A stretch of 64,000 nucleotides of DNA from an uncultured Clostridia bacterium (GTDB lineage Bacteria > Bacillota > Clostridia > TANB77 > CAG-508). Location: NCBI GenBank assembly GCA_944393385.1, contig CALYAA010000006.1, forward strand, positions 1 to 64,000. The letters are read 5' to 3'. A program made the translations under genes and the position numbers. Under the pieces are notes generated by a model. It had not been told where the DNA came from. It searched no databases and saw only the letters and a program-made list of their open reading frames with translations. Shown in pieces: positions 55,701 to 64,000 of the stretch; within the stretch, counting starts at the first letter, position 1; each line of letters opens with the position of its first letter.

Positions 55701-56984
55701 TTTGAACAAAAAGATACAATAACAAAAATTTATGAGCAAAAACTAGATGTAGAAAATGATACAACATTAGTGGAATTTTCTAAAACTGATATAACTGGAG
55801 ATAAAGAATTGTCAGGTGCAAAACTAACTGTTTTAGATAGTGAAGGAAATATTATAGATACATGGACTTCTACTGAAGAAACTCATAAAATTGAGGGCTT
55901 AGCAGTAGGAAAAGAATACACGCTAAAAGAAGAAATTGCACCAGATGGTTATGTTATAGCTACAGAAATAAAATTCAAAGTAGAAGATACAAGTGAAATT
56001 CAAAAAGTTACTATGAAAGATAAAATAGTAGAAGTTTCAAAAGAAGATATTTCAGGTAAAGAAATAGAAGGAGCTAAATTACAAGTATTAGACAAAGATG
56101 GAAATATAATAGATGAGTGGATTTCAGAAAAGGAAGCACACAAAGTAAAAGGATTAAAAGAAAATGAAACTTATATATTGCATGAAGAATTAGCAGTTGG
56201 AAACTATGTAAAGGCAACAGATATTGAATTTCTAGTTTCAACAGATAAAGAAACCCAAAAAATTACAATGATAGATAAATTAGTAGAAGTAACAAAAACA
56301 GATTTAACAACAGGAGAAGAACTTGAAGGAGCAGAATTAGAAGTTACAGATGAAGAAGGTAATGTAATAGACAAATGGACTTCTACAAAAGAGCCACATC
56401 AAGTAAAAGGTCTTGAAGAAGGTAAAACATACATACTAAAAGAAACAACAGCACCTTATGGCTACGAAATCACTGAAGAAATAAAATTTACTGTTACAAC
56501 AGATAAAGATACTCAAAAAGTAGAAATGAAAGATATGCCTATCTTAAAAAATGTAAAAGTAATTAAAGTAGATTCTGAAACAAAAGAAACAATTAAAGAT
56601 AAATTTACTTTTGTAATTTATGAAGATTCAGAATGTACTAAATTAATCAAAGAAGTCCAATCTGATAAAGAAAATGGAACAGCTATATTTGAAGATTTGA
56701 GATATGGTACTTATTACATAAAAGAAACAAAAGCTCCAACAGGTTATGAGTTGTCTAATAGAGTTGTAAAAGTTGAAATAAACGACAAAGGAATATTTGT
56801 AGACGATAAACAAATAGAAGAAAAAGAAGATACAATAGAATTTACATTTGAAAACAAAAAAATAGAAGTACCTAAAACTGGAGATGATAGTAATTTAAAA
56901 CTATTTGCAGGATTAGGATTACTTTCTTTATTAGGTATTACATATATCATAATACATAATCATAAGAAAAATAAGGATGAGTAA
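52785..56984 (+). CDS. Thioester-domain, SpaA/Cna-B repeat adhesin with sortase signal
   Basis: The 1399-residue protein has a signal peptide (cleavage near AQPIFA), an N-terminal thioester domain (Cys in TVFCAEHG and Gln in VLVQQYIWEVL, which form an internal bond in such adhesins) to about residue 280, and then about ten SpaA/Cna-B-type beta-sandwich repeats, each with a G-x-Y-x-(I/L)-x-E strand such as GTYTIKEISAP. Repeats 7-9 are close copies of each other. The C-terminus has VPKTGDD, a hydrophobic helix and a KKNKDE tail, a variant sortase signal. It can bind covalently to a surface and be linked to the wall. In a mobile element it may hold donor and recipient cells together, which is inference. 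AAAGGAGG precedes the ATG. Confidence 0.92.
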   Translation: MIKKSKYKRILAIILLLVTMLSVAQPIFAASGTGKWVGGQYASYIRTTDNADSEYGILIRKLINYNTGEKRTVFCAEHGVDFKTDVVYNGSYYTPVKADVRKACKIAYLGWYKDKGNYVVDGGISNADKKQYVLVQQYIWEVLGQTNARFLDSGIQAEYEAFKSEIDREMAKIETRPSFDGTTINVQAGESKTITDANGVLASYPSIDKTTNGIRITHSKGSNSMTILVDENTTLENYTITDAQFKSWGMIKNGTEDKDTMVFFEFQDGVQNQLYSLSYNDPITLSVSLNIESFGKLELSKLNKEGDLVPGAVFKVTGPNNYSKEVTVTDGKITLDKLKKGTYTIKEISAPYGYLLDTKAYNVEVRVNQTATQAVVNFEPTGTFTLVKKNADKSENLKGAEYRIWNDSYDKTFVTNDEGEIVVEGLKLGKYNYQETKAPEGYLLDDTVYSFELKYKDQNTAVVFASVERTDNEPTGKISIIKKDIKTGSTTQGDAVFEGAVYKVYANEDIYNKAKTKKFYSKGDLVATRTMNDKGTTEDITNLPLGKYIVKEEVAPKGYMLDTKEYEVNLTYKDQHEEIISNTTTSLEDVKKMGLHIFKSGIKENSGVTPGLAGAEFTIKLNADVEKAYEQGYTYEEVWNGIDEDGNKVTVNEKRVAEAQKIAPTYEIITTDENGDAYTQNKLPFGKYIVKETKTPEDYETSVDFTFSITEDESEVVEIAKKTKHIVVNNEQLETYIKLIKKDLKTNKPVTLNSTTFEIKATENIYDRATNKILFKKGEKISQKVGNTTYTSFTTNADNIVVLDNSYNSENDNKAEVTTPLKLPVGSYEITEIKIPEGFLQLDKPVTFEIKNIKDYDTDKDGDFIKEIVIKNEQPTGTIKLDKSIAIRENVDTSLVDISDLSGLEFKLTAKEDIIDKADGSIIYKQGQEIKTYNLTKDGKLTISDLPMGIYEIEETKTLDGLVLNTTKYEVKFEQKDTITKIYEQKLDVENDTTLVEFSKTDITGDKELSGAKLTVLDSEGNIIDTWTSTEETHKIEGLAVGKEYTLKEEIAPDGYVIATEIKFKVEDTSEIQKVTMKDKIVEVSKEDISGKEIEGAKLQVLDKDGNIIDEWISEKEAHKVKGLKENETYILHEELAVGNYVKATDIEFLVSTDKETQKITMIDKLVEVTKTDLTTGEELEGAELEVTDEEGNVIDKWTSTKEPHQVKGLEEGKTYILKETTAPYGYEITEEIKFTVTTDKDTQKVEMKDMPILKNVKVIKVDSETKETIKDKFTFVIYEDSECTKLIKEVQSDKENGTAIFEDLRYGTYYIKETKAPTGYELSNRVVKVEINDKGIFVDDKQIEEKEDTIEFTFENKKIEVPKTGDDSNLKLFAGLGLLSLLGITYIIIHNHKKNKDE

Positions 56985-56992
56985 TTAAACTT

Positions 56993-57036
56993 AGAGGGAT
57001 TAGCTTATTATTAAAAGTTAATCTCTCTTTATTTTT
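56993..57036 (+). terminator. Terminator of the adhesin gene
   Basis: A 14-bp stem, AGAGGGATTAGCTT (56993-57006) with AAGTTAATCTCTCT (57015-57028), contains two G-U pairs and is followed by TTATTTTTA. Confidence 0.85.
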
Positions 57037-57056
57037 ACTTAAAGTGAGGTGGTAAA

Positions 57057-57284
57057 GTGCCAAGAAAAAAAGAAATAACAAGAAATACAACATACGATAA
57101 GTTAATAAATATAGGTAAAGCAAGTGAAAAAGCTATTTCAAATTTAAAAATTGAAGATTTAAAAGACATAACAAATGATCCACATGTTTTAAACATAATA
57201 GCACTTCGAGAATGCATAAAAAATCATAATACCTTAGAGTATTTTAATTATAAACCAAAAGTAGATAGAAAGGAGGAAAACTAA
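57057..57284 (+). CDS. Small unknown protein coupled to the methylase-helicase
   Basis: The 75-residue basic protein starts at GTG with GAGGTGG upstream and overlaps the next gene by one base (TAATG). It is predicted helical with no membrane segment. I do not recognise the family. The position suggests an accessory of the large element protein. Confidence 0.65.
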   Translation: MPRKKEITRNTTYDKLINIGKASEKAISNLKIEDLKDITNDPHVLNIIALRECIKNHNTLEYFNYKPKVDRKEEN

Positions 57285-60200
57285 TGCCTAATAAATATCA
57301 ATTAGTTAATGAAATGGCAAATGAAACATTAAAAGAGATAACTCAAAGTGGAGAAAATTGGGTAAATTTTTTAAAAACAGCAAGTAATAATTACAAGTAT
57401 TCTTTTAATGAACAAGTGCTAATATATGCTCAAAAACCAAATGCAACTGCTTGTGCTGATATTGAAACATGGAATAATAGACTGAAAAGATGGGTTAATA
57501 AAGGTGCTAAAGGTATAGCTTTAATTTCTATTGAAAATGGTAGAAGTGTGTTAAGACATGTTTTTGATATTTCCGATACTCATAGTGGTATAAATAGAAA
57601 CTTAAAATTATGGGAAGTCAAACCATCTTATGAGAATGGACTTATAGAAACATTAGAAAATAGTTTTGGTAAATTAGATATAAAAAACAATTTAGCTGAA
57701 GCAATATATTCAAGTTCTGTAAATCTAGTAGAAGATAATTATCAAGATTATTTAGTAGATTTACGAGAAGTAATAGAAAATAGTTCACTTCAAAACTTAA
57801 CTGAAGATGAATTAGAGTCCTATTTTAAAGGAATATTAGTGAATTCAATAACATATATGGCATTAAATAGATGTGGTATTGATCCTGGAAATTTTTTTAA
57901 ATATAATGACTTTGAAATTATAACGAACTTTGATACAAAAAGTGTAATATCAAGATTAGGTGTAGCAACAAGTGATATATCAGAACAAATTATAAGAGAA
58001 ATTGCCTCAAGTGTTAGAAATTTTGAAAAAAATATAAATCGTACATTTGTAAATAATCAAAAAATTAATTATCATAATAATGAAAATAAAAATAATGAAG
58101 GGAGAAATGATTATGATGAAGATAGAATACAAACAAATGGGAGATTATCAGATACCACAGGTAGCACTACCAAAAACAAAGAAAATGCCACAAGGCAGAT
58201 TCTCAAGGATGAGAGAGAAATATCTGAAAGAACACAAAAGAGGACTATACGAGGAATTAATGCTAGATTGCAAAATGGAGAAACATTTAGGAGAAATAGA
58301 ACTGACAGCACAGAAAATGTTGAAAGAGATAATCAAGAGTCTAGCAGAGAAGAACAAGATAGACGAGAATTTGAAAGCACAAAATCAAATGCTTTGGGTA
58401 CAGGAAATGAACTCAATAAAAAATCAAGCAGAGGAGATAGTGATACAGGAATTGATTTACAATTAAATTTATTTACAGATTCATATATTCCACCAATAAA
58501 AGATTTGCCTAGTGTAGATGTGCAAAAAAATATTATACAAACACAAGCAGAAGTAGAAAATACTCCTGCTTTTACTTTTACACAAGGAATGATAGATATA
58601 GCTTTAAAAAGTGGAACAGGACACGAAAATGGAAAATATAGAGTGTATAGGTTATACCAAGAAACATTTTCTTCTAAAGAAAGAATAGTCTTTTTAAAAT
58701 CAGAATTTAATTATTATGGAACAAATGGAGTAAAAGGGCTTGATGGAATATGGGTAGAATATACACCAGGAAAAGGCTTAAAACTTTCTAAAATCGATTT
58801 TAAAAGTAATATACAAGTAAATTGGAATACAATAGAAAAAAGAATTGGAGAAATTATATTATCAGATCAATATTTTACCAAAGAAGAAAAAGAAGATTAT
58901 CAAAACTGGCTACAAAATGAATATGAAAATGAAAAATGGATGTTTGATAAAGTCTTAAATAAAGAAGCTATTGATAATTTAGAGAATTCTGAAAAAACAA
59001 AAGATGAAATAAAAGAAAGTTACATTGAGCAAGCACAAAATGTATTAAATTTATTTAAAGCAAGAGAAGAAAATGGAAAACCATTAGATAGAGAAGAATA
59101 TTATAAAAAGCAAGGGAAACTAAATTACCATATTGTTGATAATTCTTTAGGGGAAGGTACTCCAAAAGAAAAGGTAGCAAGAAATATAGAAGCTATAAGA
59201 TTACTAAAGCAGTTAGAAGAAGAAAACAGACTTGCAAATAAAGATGAACAAAAAATATTGTCAAATTATGTGGGGTGGGGGGGACTACCAGATGTTTTTG
59301 ATGAAAAGAAAACTAATTGGAGTGAAGAATATAACCAACTAAAAGAATTGCTTACAACAGAAGAATATGAATCAGCAAGAGCATCTACACTAACAGCTTT
59401 CTATACTCCACCAGTAGTTATTAGTGCAATATATAAAACATTACAAAATATGGGACTAGAACAAGCAAATATTTTAGAGCCAAGTTGTGGTACAGGAAAT
59501 TTTTTAGGTATGTTATCAAAAGAATTAGAAAATTCTAACTTATATGGTATAGAACTAGATTCTGTAAGTGGAAGAATTGCAAAACAGTTATATCAAAAAG
59601 CAGATATAAGAGTAGAAGGTTATGAAAAAACAGATTTGCCAGACTCATTTTTTGATATAGCAATAGGTAATGTGCCTTTTGGAGATTTTAAAATAAATGA
59701 TAGTAGATATGATAAAAACAATTTTTTAATCCACGATTATTTTTTCGCTAAAACTCTTGATAAAGTTAGACCTGGAGGAATTATTGCATTTATAACTTCA
59801 AAAGGTACAATGGATAAAGAAAATCCAGAGGTAAGAAAATATATCGCACAAAGAGCAGATTTATTAGGAGCTATAAGATTGCCAGACAATACATTTACAA
59901 AAAATGCAGGAACTAAAGTAACATCAGATATTATATTCCTACAAAAAAGGGAAAGTCTAACAGATATAATGCCAGATTGGGTATATCTTGATAAAAATGA
60001 AAATGACATTACAATGAATAAGTATTTTGTGGATAATCCAGAAATGATATTAGGAAATATGGAAATTGTTTCTACTGCTTATGGATATGATTCAACTTGC
60101 AAAGCTGATAATACTATAGCTTTAGAAGAACAATTAAATTATGCTATTACTAATATTCATGGAGAGTTACAAGATTATATTATTGAAAATGAAGTAGAAC

Positions 60201-63200
60201 AGGAAGATACTTCAATTCCTGCAAGACCAAATGTAAAAAATTTCTCATATACAGTTATTGATGATAAGATTTACTTTAGAGAAAACTCGAGAATGTATTT
60301 GCAAGATAATTTACCATTAACTAATCAAAATAGAATAAAAGGATTAATTGCTTTAAGAGAACAAGTTAGAGAATTAATAGATTTTCAATTAGAAGATAGA
60401 TCAGATGAATATATACATATTGCTCAAAACAAGTTAAATGAACTATATGATAGATTTACTAAAGAGTATGGACTAATTAATTCACGAGCTAATGAAAATG
60501 CTTTTTCAAATGATAGTAGTTTCTTTTTATTATGTTCTCTTGAAAAATTAGACGGAGAAGGTAAATTTGTTGGAAAAGCAGATATGTTCAGTAAAAGAAC
60601 AATAAAAGCTAAAAGACAAATAACAAAGGTAGATACAGCAGATGAAGCACTTATTATATCTATAAAAGAAAAAGCAAAAGTTGATTTAGATTATATGCAT
60701 AATCTATGTGGAATAGATATAGACAAAATTGTAGAAAATTTACAAGGAGTTATATTTAGAGTTCCAGATAGAGGTAATCCTAATAATTGGGTAACAGCTG
60801 ATGAATATTTGTCTGGTAATGTTAGAGAAAAGCTAAAAATAGCAGAAGAATTTGCAAAAGAAGATTCTAGTTTCAATATAAATGTAGAAAAACTAAAAGA
60901 AGTTATTCCTAAAGATTTAGGGGCAAGTGAAATAGGTGTAAAATTAGGTTCTACATGGATTCCACCAGAGATAATTAGACAATTTATCTTTGAATTACTT
61001 GAAACACCAAGATATAATAGATGGGACATTCATGTTAAATATTCAAATATAACTTCTGAATGGTACATAGAAGGAAAAAGTGAAGATAGAGATAATGTAA
61101 AAGCATATTCTACTTATGGTACAACAAGAATAAATGCTTACAAAATTATAGAACAAACTCTTAATTTAAAAGATGTCAAAATATTTGACACTATTATAGA
61201 CGATAGGGGAAGAAAGCAAAGGGTATTAAATAAAAAAGAAACTGCTATCGCCTCAAGTAAGCAAGATGCAATAAAAGAGGCTTTTCTAAATTGGATATGG
61301 GAAGATCCAGATAGAAGAAATAAATTAGTAAGACTTTATAATGATAAATTTAATTCAATAAGACCTCGTGAATACGATGGATCACATATAGACTTTGTAG
61401 GAATGAATCCAGAAAAAAAATTAAGACCTCACCAGTTAAATGCTGTTGCTCATGTACTTTATGGAAAAAATGTCTTATTAGCTCATGAAGTTGGAGCTGG
61501 TAAAACTTATGAGATGGTAGCAAGTGCAATGGAGTCAAAAAGATTAGGCTTATGTAATAAATCTCTTTTTGTAGTTCCAAACCACATAATAGAGCAATTT
61601 GCATCAGAATTTTTAGATTTATACCCAAGTGCAAATATTTTAGTTGCTACTAAAAAAGACTTTGAAACAAAGAATAGAAAGAAATTTTGTAGTAGAATAG
61701 CAACAGGAGAATTTGACGCAATTATCATTGGACATAGTCAGTTTGAAAAAATATCAATGTCAGTAGAAAGACAAAAGGCTATATTACAAGAACAAATAAA
61801 TGATATAACTAGTGGAATAGCTGAAGAAAAAGCTAATAAAGGAGAATATTATACAATTAAGCAATTAGAAAAAACGAAAAGATCTTTAGAAACAAGACTT
61901 GAAAAGCTGAATAAACAAGAGAGAAAAGATGATGTAGTAACTTTTGAAGAATTAGGAGTTGACAAGCTATTTGTAGATGAGGCTCATAACTACAAAAACT
62001 TATTTTTATATACTAAAATGCGTAATGTAGGCGGTATTGCTCAAACGGAGGCTCAAAAATCTACAGATTTATTTATGAAATGTAGATATTTAGACGAGAT
62101 TACAAATGGAAAAGGGACAGTATTTGCGACAGGAACACCAGTTTCAAACAGTATGGCAGAATTATATACAATGCAAAGATATTTGCAATATGACGAGCTA
62201 AAGAGAAATGGACTTGACCATTTTGATAATTGGGCTTCAACTTTTGGAGAAACTGTAACTGCAATAGAACTTGCACCAGAGGGAACAGGTTATAGAGCAA
62301 AAACTAGATTTGCAAAATTTCATAATTTGCCAGAGCTAATGTCAATGTTTAAAGAAATTGCAGATATTCAAACAGCTGAAACATTGAAATTACCTACACC
62401 AGATTTTGAAAATATAAATGTAGTAGTAAAACCAAGTGAAATACAACAAGAGATGGTGCAACAATTAGGAGAAAGAGCAGAAAATATAAGAAGTGGAGCA
62501 GTAGATGCAACACAAGATAATATGCTTAAAATTACTAATGAAGGAAGAAAATTAGCATTAGACCAAAGACTTATAAATCCATTATTACCAGACACAGAGA
62601 ATAGTAAAGTCAATTCATGTGCAGATAATATTTATAAAATATGGTATGAAAATGCAGATAAAAAATTCACGCAATTAGTATTTTGTGATTTATCTACTCC
62701 AAAAGATTTAAAGGGTTATGAAAAAGAAGAGTTTACAGATGTATATAATGAATTAAAGAAAAAGCTAATTCAGAAAGGAATACCACCTAATGAAATAGCT
62801 TTTATTCATGAGGCAGATACAGAGGTAAAAAAGAAAGAACTATTTAGCAAAGTTAGGCAAGGACAAGTAAGAATTTTAATGGGATCAACTCAAAAGATGG
62901 GTGCAGGTACTAATGTTCAAAATAAACTAATTGCAACCCATCATTTAGATTGTGCATGGAAACCATCAGACTTAACCCAACGAAATGGTAGAATGATAAG
63001 GCAAGGTAATGAAAACGAGAAAGTATTTGTATATTCCTATGTTACAGAAAAAACTTTTGACAGTTATATGTATCAATTAGTAGAGCAAAAGCAAAAATTC
63101 ATTACTCAAATAATGACATCAAAGACTCCAGCAAGAACAATGGAAGATATTGATGATAAAGCACTTACTTATGGAGAAATAAAAGCACTTGCAACTGGAA

Positions 63201-63904
63201 ATCCTTTAATACTAGAAAAGACAACTTTAGACACTGAAGTATCAAAACTAAAGTTATTAAAACAAGATTTTATGAATCAAAGATACTCACTACAAGATAA
63301 AGTAATAAAATATTTTCCAGAAAAAATAGCAAGATTAAACAACAAAATTAGTGCTATGGAAGAAGATACAGTTAATCTAAATGAATATACTAAATCTAAT
63401 AAAGATGGTTTTTCACCAATGAAGATATATGGTATATTATATACAGAAAAACAAGATGCAGGAAAAAAACTGTTAGAATGTGTGCAAAATTTAAATAGTA
63501 TGGAAGAAAAAAGTATTGGAGAGTATAGAGGATTTAATATGCAAGTTAGTTTTGATTCATTTTCCCAAAACATAAAATTAAAACTAAAAAATAAATTTAG
63601 TTATTCAATAGATTTAGGAACAGATGTAAATGGAAATATAACTAGAATTAATAATTGCCTTGAAAATATTGCTAAAGATATACCAACAGAAAGAGAAAAG
63701 CTTGATAATATAATGTTTCAACTAGAAAATGCAAAGCAGGAAATACAAAGAGAATTTCCAAAAGAACAAGAATTAAAAGAAAAATTAGAAAAGCTAGATA
63801 AAATAAATGCAGAATTAAAAATTAATGATAATGATTACGAAGTGCTAGAAGATGAACAAGAAAAGAAAAAAATTTCCAGAAAAAAAACGCTAGAGCGTTG
63901 CTAA
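57284..63904 (+). CDS. Giant N6-DNA-methylase/SNF2-type helicase of integrative elements
   Basis: The 2206-residue protein has an N-terminal ArdC-like region (NFLKTASNNYKYSFNEQVLIYAQ, W-NKGAKGI), a disordered Asp/Glu/Arg-rich linker (about 265-400), a methylase-like domain with EPSCGTGNF (about 731) and NVPFG (about 794) in place of the usual NPPY, then a superfamily 2 helicase with EVGAGKT (about 1402), VDEAH (about 1564) and QRNGRMIRQG (about 1899), followed by a coiled coil. NVPFG is the usual form in this family and may mean altered or absent methyl transfer. Such proteins are conserved in Tn1549-like elements and are thought to protect or process element DNA. GGAGG precedes the ATG. The linker also encodes tnpV in another frame. 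Confidence 0.9.
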   Translation: MPNKYQLVNEMANETLKEITQSGENWVNFLKTASNNYKYSFNEQVLIYAQKPNATACADIETWNNRLKRWVNKGAKGIALISIENGRSVLRHVFDISDTHSGINRNLKLWEVKPSYENGLIETLENSFGKLDIKNNLAEAIYSSSVNLVEDNYQDYLVDLREVIENSSLQNLTEDELESYFKGILVNSITYMALNRCGIDPGNFFKYNDFEIITNFDTKSVISRLGVATSDISEQIIREIASSVRNFEKNINRTFVNNQKINYHNNENKNNEGRNDYDEDRIQTNGRLSDTTGSTTKNKENATRQILKDEREISERTQKRTIRGINARLQNGETFRRNRTDSTENVERDNQESSREEQDRREFESTKSNALGTGNELNKKSSRGDSDTGIDLQLNLFTDSYIPPIKDLPSVDVQKNIIQTQAEVENTPAFTFTQGMIDIALKSGTGHENGKYRVYRLYQETFSSKERIVFLKSEFNYYGTNGVKGLDGIWVEYTPGKGLKLSKIDFKSNIQVNWNTIEKRIGEIILSDQYFTKEEKEDYQNWLQNEYENEKWMFDKVLNKEAIDNLENSEKTKDEIKESYIEQAQNVLNLFKAREENGKPLDREEYYKKQGKLNYHIVDNSLGEGTPKEKVARNIEAIRLLKQLEEENRLANKDEQKILSNYVGWGGLPDVFDEKKTNWSEEYNQLKELLTTEEYESARASTLTAFYTPPVVISAIYKTLQNMGLEQANILEPSCGTGNFLGMLSKELENSNLYGIELDSVSGRIAKQLYQKADIRVEGYEKTDLPDSFFDIAIGNVPFGDFKINDSRYDKNNFLIHDYFFAKTLDKVRPGGIIAFITSKGTMDKENPEVRKYIAQRADLLGAIRLPDNTFTKNAGTKVTSDIIFLQKRESLTDIMPDWVYLDKNENDITMNKYFVDNPEMILGNMEIVSTAYGYDSTCKADNTIALEEQLNYAITNIHGELQDYIIENEVEQEDTSIPARPNVKNFSYTVIDDKIYFRENSRMYLQDNLPLTNQNRIKGLIALREQVRELIDFQLEDRSDEYIHIAQNKLNELYDRFTKEYGLINSRANENAFSNDSSFFLLCSLEKLDGEGKFVGKADMFSKRTIKAKRQITKVDTADEALIISIKEKAKVDLDYMHNLCGIDIDKIVENLQGVIFRVPDRGNPNNWVTADEYLSGNVREKLKIAEEFAKEDSSFNINVEKLKEVIPKDLGASEIGVKLGSTWIPPEIIRQFIFELLETPRYNRWDIHVKYSNITSEWYIEGKSEDRDNVKAYSTYGTTRINAYKIIEQTLNLKDVKIFDTIIDDRGRKQRVLNKKETAIASSKQDAIKEAFLNWIWEDPDRRNKLVRLYNDKFNSIRPREYDGSHIDFVGMNPEKKLRPHQLNAVAHVLYGKNVLLAHEVGAGKTYEMVASAMESKRLGLCNKSLFVVPNHIIEQFASEFLDLYPSANILVATKKDFETKNRKKFCSRIATGEFDAIIIGHSQFEKISMSVERQKAILQEQINDITSGIAEEKANKGEYYTIKQLEKTKRSLETRLEKLNKQERKDDVVTFEELGVDKLFVDEAHNYKNLFLYTKMRNVGGIAQTEAQKSTDLFMKCRYLDEITNGKGTVFATGTPVSNSMAELYTMQRYLQYDELKRNGLDHFDNWASTFGETVTAIELAPEGTGYRAKTRFAKFHNLPELMSMFKEIADIQTAETLKLPTPDFENINVVVKPSEIQQEMVQQLGERAENIRSGAVDATQDNMLKITNEGRKLALDQRLINPLLPDTENSKVNSCADNIYKIWYENADKKFTQLVFCDLSTPKDLKGYEKEEFTDVYNELKKKLIQKGIPPNEIAFIHEADTEVKKKELFSKVRQGQVRILMGSTQKMGAGTNVQNKLIATHHLDCAWKPSDLTQRNGRMIRQGNENEKVFVYSYVTEKTFDSYMYQLVEQKQKFITQIMTSKTPARTMEDIDDKALTYGEIKALATGNPLILEKTTLDTEVSKLKLLKQDFMNQRYSLQDKVIKYFPEKIARLNNKISAMEEDTVNLNEYTKSNKDGFSPMKIYGILYTEKQDAGKKLLECVQNLNSMEEKSIGEYRGFNMQVSFDSFSQNIKLKLKNKFSYSIDLGTDVNGNITRINNCLENIAKDIPTEREKLDNIMFQLENAKQEIQREFPKEQELKEKLEKLDKINAELKINDNDYEVLEDEQEKKKISRKKTLERC
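58116..58466 (+). CDS. tnpV: TnpV-like protein nested in the +1 frame of the methylase-helicase gene
   Basis: A 116-residue protein starts at ATG 58116 (or the ATG just before it at 58113), with AAGGGAG 8-11 nt upstream, and lies wholly within the larger gene in the +1 frame. It reads MKIEYKQMGDYQIPQVALP, GRFSRMREKYLKEHKRGLYE, LGEIELTAQKMLKEI, LKAQNQMLWVQEMNSI and AEEIVIQELIY, which matches my memory of the transposon-encoded TnpV family over its whole length, including the closing Asn-Gln-Met-x-Trp-Val motif and AEEI(V/I)..EL(I/V)Y end. The larger frame is low-complexity here. The role of TnpV is not established. Confidence 0.8.
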   Translation: MKIEYKQMGDYQIPQVALPKTKKMPQGRFSRMREKYLKEHKRGLYEELMLDCKMEKHLGEIELTAQKMLKEIIKSLAEKNKIDENLKAQNQMLWVQEMNSIKNQAEEIVIQELIYN

Positions 63905-63926
63905 ATAGAAATATTTATGATATAAT
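63886..63926 (+). promoter_or_regulatory. Promoter with overlapping palindrome at the end of the helicase gene
   Basis: TTGCTA (63898-63903), a 17-nt spacer and TATAAT (63921-63926) form a promoter for the next gene. The palindrome AACGCT-AG-AGCGTT (63886-63899) covers the last helicase codons and touches the -35 box. Confidence 0.6.
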
Positions 63927-63972
63927 CTTTTAGAATAATAATAATTTTTTGTTTAAATTGGAGGAAAAATTT

Positions 63973-64000
63973 ATGAAAAAAATATTAATAGGAGTGATAA
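63973..64000 (+). CDS. Start of a further gene, cut by the window edge
   Basis: ATG at 63973 with TTGGAGGA about 10 nt upstream; the first residues MKKILIGVI look like the start of a signal peptide or membrane anchor. Only nine codons are visible. Confidence 0.6.

Larger units (their letters stand above)
47846..64000. mobile_element. Integrative (probably conjugative) element, left part
   Basis: From just after secA the gene set changes to that of a mobile element: repeat cluster, tyrosine integrase, ParA/ParB, an LPXTG-like adhesin and a giant methylase-helicase with embedded tnpV. These are standard parts of Tn1549-like and related clostridial integrative elements. No relaxase, coupling protein or type IV secretion gene lies within the window, so mobility is inferred, and the right end is beyond the edge. 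Codon use is somewhat less A-biased than in secA and the glycan operon. Confidence 0.8.

Overview
The window is a very AT-rich, strongly purine-biased stretch of a low-GC Gram-positive chromosome. It most resembles an uncultured or gut-type member of the Clostridia (Bacillota). Pointers are tagO, mreB, a BofC-like sporulation protein, a DacF-type carboxypeptidase, SecA with a C-terminal SEC-C zinc motif, AAGGAG-type ribosome binding sites, consensus sigma-A promoters and a sortase-type surface adhesin. No species can be named from the sequence alone.

Region 1 (1-4.4 kb) is the 3' part of a giant surface protein built of GLUG repeats with a C-terminal membrane anchor. Region 2 (4.5-23.0 kb) is one long co-directional surface-glycan operon behind a single good promoter. 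It encodes an ABC exporter (Wzm/Wzt with a C-terminal glycan-recognition domain), a WbdD-like methyltransferase/kinase-like protein with a coiled coil, several family 2 glycosyltransferases, a large membrane protein, a DUF2304 protein, an ADP-heptose module (hldE, gmhA, gmhB), two GT9 heptosyltransferase-like enzymes and a Wzx-type flippase. The likely product is a heptose-containing exported polysaccharide whose end may be capped and then recognised by Wzt.

Region 3 (23.1-26.2 kb) is an accessory patch: a secreted small protein, a secreted V8-like serine protease, and two copies of a small membrane protein flanking the protease. The second copy is frameshifted. Region 4 (26.2-42.6 kb) is mostly housekeeping and envelope genes: galE, a polyprenyl-phosphate glycosyltransferase, a small EamA-like protein, mreB, rpsT (minus strand), rpiB, tagO, hslO, ppaC, a two-glycosyltransferase operon, a phosphatase, a VanW-like protein, an SH3-NlpC/P60 hydrolase, a comEC broken by two frameshifts, and a BofC-like protein. 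Three minus-strand tRNAs (Met, Cys, Gly), a minus-strand D-Ala-D-Ala carboxypeptidase and secA follow (42.8-47.8 kb).

Region 5 (about 47.8 kb to the right edge) is the left part of an integrative element inserted just after secA: an inverted/direct GTCCAC repeat cluster, a tyrosine integrase, a small unknown, ParA, ParB, a membrane-anchored linker protein, a 1399-residue thioester/SpaA-type LPXTG-like adhesin, a 75-residue protein and a 2206-residue methylase-helicase. The window ends before any conjugation genes or the right end.

The most striking observation is that a TnpV-like protein is encoded complete, with its own ribosome binding site, in the +1 frame inside the disordered linker of the methylase-helicase gene. 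Also notable: all three frameshifts seen in the window are repaired by deleting a single C in front of GG; a leader sequence is shared by secA and a glycosyltransferase gene; and the tRNA-Gly has a non-canonical T-loop.
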